Source: CAXBDP01 sp964598395
GTDB taxonomy: Bacteria; Bacteroidota; Bacteroidia; Cytophagales; Cyclobacteriaceae
DNA: 64,000 nt
NCBI GenBank assembly: GCA_964598395.1
Contig: CAZRBW010000002.1
Coordinates: forward strand, 55,504 to 119,503
Reading direction: 5' to 3'
In this document: in pieces, positions 55,218 to 63,359 of the stretch
How positions within the stretch are numbered: position 1 is the stretch's first letter
Layout: each line of letters opens with the position of its first letter
Position numbers and translations under genes: made by a program
The notes under the pieces: generated by a model
What the model was told of the DNA's origin: nothing
The model's input: only the letters and a program-made list of their open reading frames with translations
Databases searched by the model: none

Positions 55218-55238
55218 TTTATAGCTGCATCCACCACC

Positions 55239-56570
55239 ATGATTATGAAATACCTTTTTTCTTCTCTACTTATTTGTGGCTTAATTTTATTTTGTACTAC
55301 AGTAAATGCCCAATCTGAACTTACTTTGAAAGAGGCAATTTCAATTGGACTAGAGAACAATTATTCAATACGGATTGCGAAAAACACTGAAGAAATAGCC
55401 AAACTTAATGCGACTCCTGGAGCCGCAGGATTTTTACCAATTGTAGGCATCAATGCCAATAAAAGCTTTTCAATTGATGATGTAGAGCAGCAATTTATAA
55501 ATGATGCTGCACCAAGAAGAATCGATAATGCAAAAACAAATAACTTGTCCATAAACCCATCTTTACAATGGACTATATTCGATGGTTTGGGTATGTTCGT
55601 CGCTTTAGAAAGATTAAATGAATTAGAGGCAGAAGGACTAGAAAACACCAAAATAGCTGTTGAGAATACCATGGCTTCAATTTCTAATTCCTTTTATTTG
55701 ATTGCTCTAGAAGAAGCTCGACTCAAAGTACTTAAAACCACAATGGAAATTTCTAAAGAGAGATTAACCATTTCTAAAGACAAATATGAATTGGGTAAAG
55801 CATCTAAGTTAGAATACCTTGCTGCACAGGTTGATTATAATGCTGATTCTACTGCCTTAATTAATCAGGATGTAGTAATTTTTATTTCCAAAGCCAATTT
55901 GAACGAGTTACTTGGAAGAGATGCAAGCATCGATTTCAGTGTGGCATTTGAGATTAATGTAACCGAGGACTTGAAATTAGAAGAATTGGTTAACACATTG
56001 AATTTGAAAAACCCTCAATTGTTAGCCGCACAAAGAAGAAAAAATGTGAGCTACCTACAAGTAAAAGAAATTCAAGCGGAAAGGATGCCAGTATTAACAT
56101 TAAATGGTGGCTATAACTACTCAGTGAGAAATTCAGATGCAGGTTTCTTGATATCAAATAGAGGTTCGGGTTTTACTTATGGAGCTTCTGCTTTTCTTAA
56201 TGTATTCAATGGAAACAGCGTCAACCGAAGAACCCAAATCGCAAGAGTTCAATCATTGAATGCTGAATTAGAAGTTGATCAACTCAGATTACAATTAGAA
56301 TCTGATATAAAAAGGGCATTTACTACACATCAAAAAAACATCATACTGATGAATCTCGAATATGCCAATCAGGAAATCGCTAAAGAAAATGCGGAAATTG
56401 CCTTAGAAAGATATAGGCTTGGAGTGAGTAATTCACTCGAGCTAAGAGAAGCACAAGTTAATTCAGTAGATGCGGAAACTCGCGCCCTTGTAGCCGCTTT
56501 TAATGCAAAAGCATCTGAAATAGAATTACTTAGACTTAGTGGAGAGATTATTCAATACGCTCAACAATAA
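55239..56570 (+). CDS. TolC-family outer-membrane efflux channel
   Basis: The 443-residue protein has a signal peptide (about 1-26, ending TVNAQSE) and two TolC-like coiled-coil and beta-barrel repeats (LTLKEAISIGLENNYSIRIA; LNLKNPQLLAAQRRKNV; ERYRLGVSNSLELREAQVNS). It completes the tripartite pump. ATG at 55239 or 55245 (two codons later) are both possible. It begins 21 bases after the permease stop. Confidence 0.94.
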   Translation: MIMKYLFSSLLICGLILFCTTVNAQSELTLKEAISIGLENNYSIRIAKNTEEIAKLNATPGAAGFLPIVGINANKSFSIDDVEQQFINDAAPRRIDNAKTNNLSINPSLQWTIFDGLGMFVALERLNELEAEGLENTKIAVENTMASISNSFYLIALEEARLKVLKTTMEISKERLTISKDKYELGKASKLEYLAAQVDYNADSTALINQDVVIFISKANLNELLGRDASIDFSVAFEINVTEDLKLEELVNTLNLKNPQLLAAQRRKNVSYLQVKEIQAERMPVLTLNGGYNYSVRNSDAGFLISNRGSGFTYGASAFLNVFNGNSVNRRTQIARVQSLNAELEVDQLRLQLESDIKRAFTTHQKNIILMNLEYANQEIAKENAEIALERYRLGVSNSLELREAQVNSVDAETRALVAAFNAKASEIELLRLSGEIIQYAQQ

Positions 56571-56631
56571 AGGAACCTTTACGGAGAAACGTCTGTTTGC
56601 AAACTGAAGAGCGATAGCAGGCTAATAATCA

Positions 56632-56663
56632 ATTGGTTAATAAATTTATTATTATTATCTTTG
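56632..56663 (+). promoter_or_regulatory. Candidate promoter of the MltF-like gene
   Basis: TATCTTTG at 56656-56663 matches the -7 consensus TAnnTTTG exactly, with TTGG at 56633-56636 (19 bases upstream) as an imperfect -33 element. The transcript would carry a leader of roughly 100 bases before the ATG at 56770; no known riboswitch was recognised in it. Confidence 0.5.
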
Positions 56664-56769
56664 CGCCTTCATTTTTTGCCTCATAACATATCGAAACCAA
56701 AAGAGGCTTTACACAATGTGGCATAGATTTGGCTAATAAGCTGAAAATCTGCTTTGTGTATCATCAGGT

Positions 56770-58224
56770 ATGAAAAAAAACTTCCTTAAGAGCAATTTGC
56801 TAATTAAGTTGTTTCTTGTTCTCGTTTTTGTTTCGCATGCTTGTCAGCAAGCTGAAATAACGGACAATGAAGAACTAGTCGGCATTCCTCCAGTAGAGTT
56901 TGATCTCACTGAAATCAAAAAGAGAGGTAGATTAATTGCACTCGTGGACAATACCTCCACTAGCTTTTATATTTACAAAGGCCGACCAATGGGCTTCGAA
57001 TTTGAGCTACTCACTAAACTAAGCAAAAAGCTTGGCGTAGAACTCGAAGTAAGGCAAGAGTCGGATTTAGATGTTGCATTCCATGATTTGAATGCGGGAA
57101 AAGCAGATATCTTGGCTTATAACCTTGCGGTAACAAAAGGCCGACTCAAAAAAGTAGCATTCACAGAAACTCATCACGAAACTCGTCAGATACTCATCCA
57201 AAGAAAGCCATTAAATTGGCGATCAATGTCTGCGGGTCAAATTGATAGAGTATTAGTTAGAAATGTGGTTGAGTTAGGCAATAAAAGAATTCACATTCGT
57301 AAAGGCAGTTCATTCAAAACTAGACTTCAAAATCTATCGACCGAAATAGGTTCTCCTATACAAATTGTGGAAATGGGCGGAGAAGTTGGTGCCGAGGAGC
57401 TTATCCAAATGGTAGCAAAGGGTGAAATAGCAATGACTGTTGTGGATGAAAATGATGCCAAATTATTAGAAGGATTATATCAAGATATTGACACCAAAAC
57501 TCCTATCAGCTTTACTCAAAGCATTGCATGGGCCGTAAGACATAATGCTCCTGAATTATTGGCCGAAACCAATATTTGGCTCACAGAAGTTCAAGAATCA
57601 TCGGTTTACGCAGCATTGTATAATAGGTATTACAAAAATTCCTACAATCATGCATATAGAGTTCGAAGCAGCTATTCATCCATACGTGGAAGTATGATCT
57701 CTCCTTTTGATACAGAAATACAGGCTTATGCAGATTTGCTCGGTTGGGATTGGCGCTTATTGGCTTCCCAGATATACCAAGAATCTAAATTTGAAATTGA
57801 TGTGGAATCATGGGCTGGTGCACAAGGTCTGATGCAAATAATGCCTGCCACTGCCGAAAGATTTGGTGCCGAAGATCCATTCGATCCTTTGCAAAGCTTA
57901 AGAGCGGGAGTAAAGTATTTGGAATATCTTGACAAGTTTTGGCTCAACAAAATTGAAGATCCAAACGAAAGATTAAAATTCATTTTATCATCCTACAATG
58001 CTGGCCAAGGACACGTATTAGACGCATATAACCTTGCATTTAAGTATGGCAAGAATCCTAAAAAATGGGAAAATGTAGAAGAATTTTTGCTTAAAAAATC
58101 AGACCCTGAGTTTTATCTCGACCCTATCGTAAGATCTGGTTATTGCAGAGGACAAGAACCTGTTAATTATGTAAAAGAGATTTTGAGTAGATATGAGCAA
58201 TACAGACAACTATTCGTGAGTTGA
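56770..58224 (+). CDS. mltF: MltF-like membrane-bound lytic murein transglycosylase
   Basis: The 484-residue lipoprotein (signal ending VFVSHAC, Cys25) combines a periplasmic solute-binding-like domain (about 45-285; RGRLIALVDNTSTSFYIYKG) with a C-terminal SLT lysozyme-like domain (about 310-480). The catalytic residue is Glu338 in SQIYQESKFEID, followed by AGAQGLMQIMPAT. It cleaves the MurNAc-GlcNAc bond of peptidoglycan with formation of anhydro-muropeptides. It stands alone between the RND operon and a terminator. Confidence 0.93.
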   Translation: MKKNFLKSNLLIKLFLVLVFVSHACQQAEITDNEELVGIPPVEFDLTEIKKRGRLIALVDNTSTSFYIYKGRPMGFEFELLTKLSKKLGVELEVRQESDLDVAFHDLNAGKADILAYNLAVTKGRLKKVAFTETHHETRQILIQRKPLNWRSMSAGQIDRVLVRNVVELGNKRIHIRKGSSFKTRLQNLSTEIGSPIQIVEMGGEVGAEELIQMVAKGEIAMTVVDENDAKLLEGLYQDIDTKTPISFTQSIAWAVRHNAPELLAETNIWLTEVQESSVYAALYNRYYKNSYNHAYRVRSSYSSIRGSMISPFDTEIQAYADLLGWDWRLLASQIYQESKFEIDVESWAGAQGLMQIMPATAERFGAEDPFDPLQSLRAGVKYLEYLDKFWLNKIEDPNERLKFILSSYNAGQGHVLDAYNLAFKYGKNPKKWENVEEFLLKKSDPEFYLDPIVRSGYCRGQEPVNYVKEILSRYEQYRQLFVS

Positions 58225-58251
58225 TTTCTGTTTTTAGGAATAAATCAATAT

Positions 58252-58288
58252 AAATAGAAAACCCGGATGATGTCCGGGTTTTCTATTT
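58252..58288. terminator. Bidirectional terminator between mltF and the small gene
   Basis: A perfect 16-base-pair stem (AAATAGAAAACCCGGA / TCCGGGTTTTCTATTT) with a five-base loop TGATG serves both strands. It starts 27 bases after the mltF stop. Its last base, 58288, is the final base of the stop codon of the minus-strand small gene. Confidence 0.95.
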
Positions 58289-58476
58289 TAAGCCACATTC
58301 ACAAAATACTTATTCAAAACTGTTTGGTACAACTTCCCAAACATATCATAACACCATTGTTTAAATTCCCTGAGCTCGTCAGGTACCAGCGCTTTCACTG
58401 CTTTGCTTAGCTCTTTTTCGAAAAGTCTCTTATCAAAGCTTACTTTAGAAAGGATAGTCTTAGCATACTCTAACAT
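58288..58476 (-). CDS. Small conserved-looking protein of unknown function (62 aa)
   Basis: The 62-residue frame encodes a soluble, helical, charged protein (MLEYAKTILSKVSFDKRLFE, then KALVPDELREFKQWCYDMFG). I recall similar short proteins with the same KTIL-KVSFDK-LFEKEL start in other Bacteroidota, but the function is unknown and this memory needs a database check. The stop codon (complement of 58288-58290) abuts the terminator stem, consistent with a real, separately transcribed gene. The 143 bases between it and batD hold their divergent promoters, of which none is a clear consensus match. Confidence 0.7.
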   Translation of the reverse strand: MLEYAKTILSKVSFDKRLFEKELSKAVKALVPDELREFKQWCYDMFGKLYQTVLNKYFVNVA

Positions 58477-58619
58477 TTTTATTATTGATTTTATATGTAG
58501 ATTAATCTTAATTCACGTTTTCATACGAAATTCCAAACTTCATGTTACTTCATTTCGTCAAAGACTTTAAAATAGTTTATAAAGCGTATTTTTACAAAAC
58601 TTTTAGCCTATTCAATTTC

Positions 58620-60062
58620 ATGAAGATAACGAAAGGACTATACCTCCTAGTATTAAATATTTTTATTCTAAGCTCTATTTCTTTTGCCCAAGAAACAACA
58701 ATCCAGTTGGGTGCAGATGAAATCGGCATGAACGAAATGTTCACTATATCGATAATGGTGAAAAACGAAAGAATCCGAACTTATGATAACTTTCCTGAAA
58801 TTCCTGGTTTCGAAAAAAGAGGGACAGCATCTTCATCGTCCACGAGCATTGTAAATGGTCAAATGTCATTTTCACAAACTATTACCCAAAATTATCAACC
58901 AATGCGGGAGGGTTCATTTACCTTACCCACATTTAGCATCAAAGTAAATGAAAAGGAAGTATCCTCGTCTGGAAAAACCATTCGGGTAGTGGCGCCCAAA
59001 ACCCAACAAAGAGCTGCAGACCCTACACGAGATCCATTTGAAGAATTTTTTGGTGGCAGAAGAGGCCAAACAGAATATATTGACATTAAGGAAGATGCAT
59101 TTTTGGCTTTAAGCACCGACAAAGATCAGATCTATAGAGGTGAAGGGGTCACTGCTACTTTTGCGTTATATGTAGCTGAAACTAATCGAGCTCAATTACA
59201 ATGGTTTGATCTTGCCTTACAATTACAAGATATTCTGAAAAGCCTGAAGCCAGAAAACACTTGGGAAGAGAATTTTGCTATTGATAATATTCAAGGCACA
59301 CGCATTAACATCAATGGGAAGTACTATACTCAGTTCAAAATATACCAAGCTACTTTCTTCCCACTTTCAGTTAGCCCAATGGAGTTTCCGTCAGTTTCAT
59401 TAAAAATGATTAAGTATAGAGTAGCGCAAAATCAATCTTTCTTTGGTGCGAATAGGCAGGAAGATTATGTGACTTTTACAACTAAGCCAAAAACCATAAA
59501 AGTACTTGACCTCCCGCCACACCCATTAAAAGATAGAGTAACAGTAGGTGCATACAGTCTAGAAGAAGGGCTTTCTACGGCTGCATTAAGTACCGGCGAA
59601 AGTTTAACCTATACATTCAATTTGGTTGGCGAAGGAAATATCTCTGCTATTCAGGAACCTACCTTAACAAAAGGAAAGAACTTTGATATTTTTCCACCTA
59701 ACACGACTCAAAATATTCGTAGGAGCAATGGACGCGTCACTGGAAATAAATCATTTAGCTATTTCTTCATACCAAATGAGCCAGGTGAATATGCCCTAGC
59801 AGATCAAATCCAGTTTATTTATTTCAACACTAAGGTAGCCAAGTATGACACCCTCAGGCCTAAAGCTAGAATTACAGTAACTGGAGAGAGTAAGAAAAAC
59901 CAAGTAATCAGCTCCAATGATTTTGGACCATTCTACGATCGAATCGAAATAGAAGATAATAAATTGAGAAACTTGGGCGGGTCAGGCACATTCACCATAT
60001 TTGCCAATGCCCTTATCTTTTTGATGTTGGGCGTATCAGCATACATCATGTTCAAAAAATAA
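58620..60062 (+). CDS. batD: BatD family protein (aerotolerance/oxygen tolerance)
   Basis: The ATG at 58620 (MKITKGLYLLVLNIFILSSI) starts the signal peptide; the frame from 58542 adds 26 residues of leader-like sequence. The 480-residue protein has BatD beta-sandwich domains (TTIQLGADEIGMNEMFTISI; QMSFSQTITQNYQPMREGSF; TYTFNLVGEGNISAI) and one C-terminal transmembrane helix (about 460-477). BatD is usually part of batABCDE next to moxR in Bacteroidota, but here it is alone; it lies three bases before aroC. Its exact role is unsettled; it is linked to envelope or oxidative stress. Octamers at 58904 and 59510. Confidence 0.88.
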   Translation: MKITKGLYLLVLNIFILSSISFAQETTIQLGADEIGMNEMFTISIMVKNERIRTYDNFPEIPGFEKRGTASSSSTSIVNGQMSFSQTITQNYQPMREGSFTLPTFSIKVNEKEVSSSGKTIRVVAPKTQQRAADPTRDPFEEFFGGRRGQTEYIDIKEDAFLALSTDKDQIYRGEGVTATFALYVAETNRAQLQWFDLALQLQDILKSLKPENTWEENFAIDNIQGTRININGKYYTQFKIYQATFFPLSVSPMEFPSVSLKMIKYRVAQNQSFFGANRQEDYVTFTTKPKTIKVLDLPPHPLKDRVTVGAYSLEEGLSTAALSTGESLTYTFNLVGEGNISAIQEPTLTKGKNFDIFPPNTTQNIRRSNGRVTGNKSFSYFFIPNEPGEYALADQIQFIYFNTKVAKYDTLRPKARITVTGESKKNQVISSNDFGPFYDRIEIEDNKLRNLGGSGTFTIFANALIFLMLGVSAYIMFKK

Positions 60063-60065
60063 AGG

Positions 60066-61142
60066 ATGTCCAATACTTACGGCAAGCTATTTCGTATCAC
60101 AACTTTTGGAGAATCACACGGGCCAGCCATTGGTGTGGTAATAGATGGCTGCCCAGCTGGTTTAGAAATTGACGAGGAATTCATTCAAGCTCAATTAGAA
60201 AAACGCAAACCTGGGCAGTCTCGAATCACAACCCAGCGCAAGGAAAATGACATATTTCAAGTCCTCTCCGGGGTATTCGAAGGCAAAAGTACAGGTACTC
60301 CAATAATGTTGCTGATTCCCAATGCAGATGCCAAAAGCAAAGATTATAGCCACATTGCAGACAAATTCCGTCCCTCCCATGCCGACTATACTTATAGCGA
60401 AAAATATGGTGTGCGCGACTACCGTGGTGGCGGGAGGTCATCTGCAAGGGAAACTGCCGCAAGAGTTGCCGCTGGCGCTGTAGCTCAATTGCTCCTCAAT
60501 ACACAAAATATCACCTGCCAAGCCTATGTATCGCAAGTAGGTAAACTTAAGCTAGAGAAATCATATCAAGAATTGGATCTTGAGAGTATCGAGGATAACA
60601 TCGTGCGCTGCCCAGATGCTGCAATGGCCGAAAAGATGATTGAACTAATAGATTCCACCCGCAAAAATAGAGATACTATTGGTGGAGTGATTACTGGCGT
60701 AATCAAAGGTGTGCCTACTGGACTTGGAGAACCCGTATTTGATAGATTGCATGCGGAATTGGGCAAAGCTATGCTAAGCATCAATGCAGTAAAAGGCTTC
60801 GAATATGGCAGCGGCTTCGAAGGAGTGGAAATGAACGGCTCAGCTCATAATGATCTTTTTATAAAGGAAGGCGATAAAATTATTACTACAAGCAACCATA
60901 GTGGTGGCATTCAAGGAGGCATCAGCAACGGACAGGATATTTATTTCCGTGTGGCATTCAAGCCGGTGGCTACTCTAATGCAAGACCAAGAAAGTGTAGA
61001 TGAGCAAGGAAATACAACCACTGTAAGCGGCAAAGGTCGTCACGACCCATGCGTAGTGCCTCGCGCAGTACCAATCGTCGAAGCAATGGCCGCTCTTGTC
61101 ATAGCAGATTTTTATTTAAGAAATAAAATTTCAAAATTGTAG
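60066..61142 (+). CDS. aroC: Chorismate synthase
   Basis: The 358-residue enzyme carries the signatures GESHGPAIGVVIDGCPAG (15-32), RDYRGGGRSSARETAARVAA (FMN binding) and NHSGGIQGGISNGQ. It converts 5-enolpyruvylshikimate-3-phosphate to chorismate, the last step of the shikimate pathway, with reduced FMN. It starts three bases after batD and may be cotranscribed. An octamer (60430) encodes part of the invariant GGGRS stretch. Confidence 0.97.
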   Translation: MSNTYGKLFRITTFGESHGPAIGVVIDGCPAGLEIDEEFIQAQLEKRKPGQSRITTQRKENDIFQVLSGVFEGKSTGTPIMLLIPNADAKSKDYSHIADKFRPSHADYTYSEKYGVRDYRGGGRSSARETAARVAAGAVAQLLLNTQNITCQAYVSQVGKLKLEKSYQELDLESIEDNIVRCPDAAMAEKMIELIDSTRKNRDTIGGVITGVIKGVPTGLGEPVFDRLHAELGKAMLSINAVKGFEYGSGFEGVEMNGSAHNDLFIKEGDKIITTSNHSGGIQGGISNGQDIYFRVAFKPVATLMQDQESVDEQGNTTTVSGKGRHDPCVVPRAVPIVEAMAALVIADFYLRNKISKL

Positions 61143-61225
61143 GCTTGTTTGTGTGTTGTGACATTCGCAGCAGAGCAATCCATAGCTTTCGTAATTCTAT
61201 ATTGTAGCCTATTTAGATTAAATAT

Positions 61226-62539
61226 ATGCTGAAGGAAAAAAAACCTATGCCATTATATGCCAAAATACTAATTGGTATGGGGCTAGGCTTAGTTTGGGGA
61301 CTAGTTGCGCCGTCATTTGGACTGGTAGATTTTACTGCTGACTGGATAAAACCATTCGGCACCATATTTATAAATTCACTTAAGCTTATCGCCATTCCGC
61401 TGGTATTGGTTTCCCTCATCGACGGGATTTCCAATCTGACCGATGTGTCGAAGCTTAGCCGAATTGGCACAAAGACCATTATATTTTATCTATCAACCAC
61501 AGTAATAGCTGTAGTAATAGGCTTGGTTTCAGTTAATCTAATCAAGCCAGGTAAATTTTTAGACCCAAGCAAGCGGGAGGAATTACGAGCAGCCTATGCA
61601 TCCGATATTGATAACCGAATCCAAGGAGCTGAAGGCGTAACTGACGCTGGCCCATTAGATACATTGGTAAATATTGTACCTGACAACCTCTTTTTCGCGC
61701 TCACGAATAATACCAATATGCTTCAAGTAATATTCTTCGCAATATTATTTGGCGTAGCAATGGTAATGTCTCCACCAAAAAAAGTTGCTACAGTTAAGGC
61801 ATTCTTTGATGGAGTGAATTCTATCATTTTGAAAATCGTAGATTTCATTATGATGTATGCACCACTTGGTGTATTTGCCCTTTTGGCAAGTTTAAACTTA
61901 GATCTCAATCTTCTTGGTGCACTGGGTGTGTATAGCGGCAACGTACTTCTCGGCTTGGCCATGATGGTATTTGTCATCTATCCTATCATCTTTAAGATGT
62001 TTACCAAAACAAGCTATTTCGGATTTTTCAAAGCAATTTTACCTGCTCAAATCTTAGCTTTCTCGACCAGCTCAAGTGCGGCGACCCTGCCAGTAACAAT
62101 GGATTGTGTAGAAAAAAATCTAGGTGTGAAGGAAGAAATTTCAAGCTTCGTCCTCCCGCTTGGCGCTACCATCAATATGGATGGCACGAGTATTCACCAA
62201 GGTGTATCTGCTGTATTTATTGCTCAAGCATTTGGTTTAGATTTAACCCTCGGACAGCAAATTACCATTTTGCTTACCGCCGTTTTAGCGTCAGTAGGTG
62301 CTGCAGCCGTACCAAGTGCAGGTATTATTATGCTTATCATCGTATTGGAATCAGTAGGGCTCGACCCAGCTGGCTTGGCCTTGATTCTTGCCGTAGATAG
62401 GCCACTCGATATGTGTCGTACAGTGGTGAATGTAACAGGTGATGCAACGGTTACCATGGTGGTAGCACATAGTGAAGATATGCTCGATACCTCCACCACA
62501 CCAGGATATGAAAATGTAGAATCAGATATGACTGCTTAA
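61226..62539 (+). CDS. Dicarboxylate/amino acid:cation symporter (DAACS family)
   Basis: The 437-residue protein has eight or so hydrophobic helices, the re-entrant loop FSTSSSAATLPVTM and the substrate-site motif ATINMDGT, followed by the second hairpin with SVGAAAVPSAGI. It belongs to the GltP/GltT/DctA family and imports glutamate, aspartate or C4-dicarboxylates with Na+ or H+. Substrate choice cannot be decided. It stands between aroC and nfu on the same strand, 83 bases after aroC. Octamers at 61573 and 62152. Confidence 0.93.
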   Translation: MLKEKKPMPLYAKILIGMGLGLVWGLVAPSFGLVDFTADWIKPFGTIFINSLKLIAIPLVLVSLIDGISNLTDVSKLSRIGTKTIIFYLSTTVIAVVIGLVSVNLIKPGKFLDPSKREELRAAYASDIDNRIQGAEGVTDAGPLDTLVNIVPDNLFFALTNNTNMLQVIFFAILFGVAMVMSPPKKVATVKAFFDGVNSIILKIVDFIMMYAPLGVFALLASLNLDLNLLGALGVYSGNVLLGLAMMVFVIYPIIFKMFTKTSYFGFFKAILPAQILAFSTSSSAATLPVTMDCVEKNLGVKEEISSFVLPLGATINMDGTSIHQGVSAVFIAQAFGLDLTLGQQITILLTAVLASVGAAAVPSAGIIMLIIVLESVGLDPAGLALILAVDRPLDMCRTVVNVTGDATVTMVVAHSEDMLDTSTTPGYENVESDMTA

Positions 62540-62596
62540 TTATCGAGCAACAGAACTTATTAAGATTGATTTTGTTGTTTCTTAAAATGAATTCCT

Positions 62597-63181
62597 ATGC
62601 TTAAAGAATATAAAAGAGCGGTTACCATTTATTTGGAATCTAACCCAAATCCAAACTCACTGAAATTTGTCGCCAACTTTATGTTGGTTCCTGAGGCAAT
62701 GAGCTTCGACTATCCAACAATAGAAAGTGCCGAAAACTGCCCATTGGCTCAAGAGCTTTTCAATTATGCTTTTGTAGAGCGCGTATTTGTAATGAGTAAT
62801 TTCATCACTGTTACCAAAAAAGCCGAAGTTGAATGGATGGATGTACAAGATTTCATTAAAGATCATGTGAAAAAATATCTAGAATCAGGCAAGGCTGTGA
62901 TTCAAGAAGATTTGAGCAAGGATCCGCTATTCGATGAAAATGATTCGGAAACGGTAAAGAAAATCAAAGGCATTTTAGACGAATATATCCGTCCAGCCGT
63001 AGAGCAAGATGGTGGTGCTATAGGATTTCACTCATTTAATGATGGCGTGGTAAAAGTATTGCTTCAAGGCTCATGTAGTGGATGTCCTTCATCTACAATT
63101 ACGCTGAAGGCTGGTATTGAAAATCTCTTGAAAAGAATGCTTCCAAATGAAGTTAAAGAAGTAGTAGCCGAAGGAGCCTAA
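62597..63181 (+). CDS. Nfu/NifU-type iron-sulfur cluster carrier
   Basis: The 194-residue protein has an Nfu N-terminal domain (1 to about 90; LESNPNPNSLKFVANFML) and a C-terminal NifU-like domain (about 115-190) with the CxxC cluster ligands Cys160 and Cys163 (GSCSGCPSS). It carries 4Fe-4S clusters to apoproteins in the cytoplasm. A start a few codons inward is not excluded. It follows the symporter by 57 bases and ends in a terminator. Confidence 0.93.
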   Translation: MLKEYKRAVTIYLESNPNPNSLKFVANFMLVPEAMSFDYPTIESAENCPLAQELFNYAFVERVFVMSNFITVTKKAEVEWMDVQDFIKDHVKKYLESGKAVIQEDLSKDPLFDENDSETVKKIKGILDEYIRPAVEQDGGAIGFHSFNDGVVKVLLQGSCSGCPSSTITLKAGIENLLKRMLPNEVKEVVAEGA

Positions 63182-63207
63182 CGAAAAACGTAAGACAAGA
63201 CTTTCAG

Positions 63208-63243
63208 AGCGATTGATTCATAATTTGAGTCAATCGCTTTTTT
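63208..63243 (+). terminator. Rho-independent terminator after the nfu gene
   Basis: AGCGATTGA (63208-63216) pairs with TCAATCGCT (63230-63238), with an inner TCA/TGA extension and a T-run to 63243. Confidence 0.93.
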
Positions 63244-63359
63244 CATCTATGGTATTGAAGCGGGAGGAATAGATCATTTGGTTCCCGAATTTGAATGAAC
63301 ACTGCCAAATTTCAAATATAAAATCGCCAAATTGAAACCAATTTCTTTATCTTGCAGCG

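Larger units (their letters stand above)
6616..63267. repeat. Dispersed octamer GCGGGAGG, 35 copies on both strands
   Basis: Copies found by reading the sequence (first base of the 8-mer). Plus orientation: 6616, 8133, 11860, 12766, 20371, 24038, 25737, 27806, 32185, 33189, 36246, 37445, 42060, 46676, 48097, 50262, 58904, 60430, 61573, 63260. Complement CCTCCCGC: 12734, 17086, 21401, 23092, 24342, 29261, 31659, 33786, 34960, 39105, 47499, 48453, 52511, 59510, 62152. The base following GCGGGAGG is T, A or G, never C. Four copies are intergenic (11860, 27806, 32185, 63260); the rest are in coding DNA in all frames, 18 sense and 13 antisense. Near-misses at 26242, 43963 and 57904 differ in one base. 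Function unknown. Confidence 0.9.

Noticed and set aside
56571..56769. Riboswitch or small RNA in the mltF leader
   Set aside because: The 199-base region shows a promoter-like element but no conserved riboswitch fold that I can recognise.
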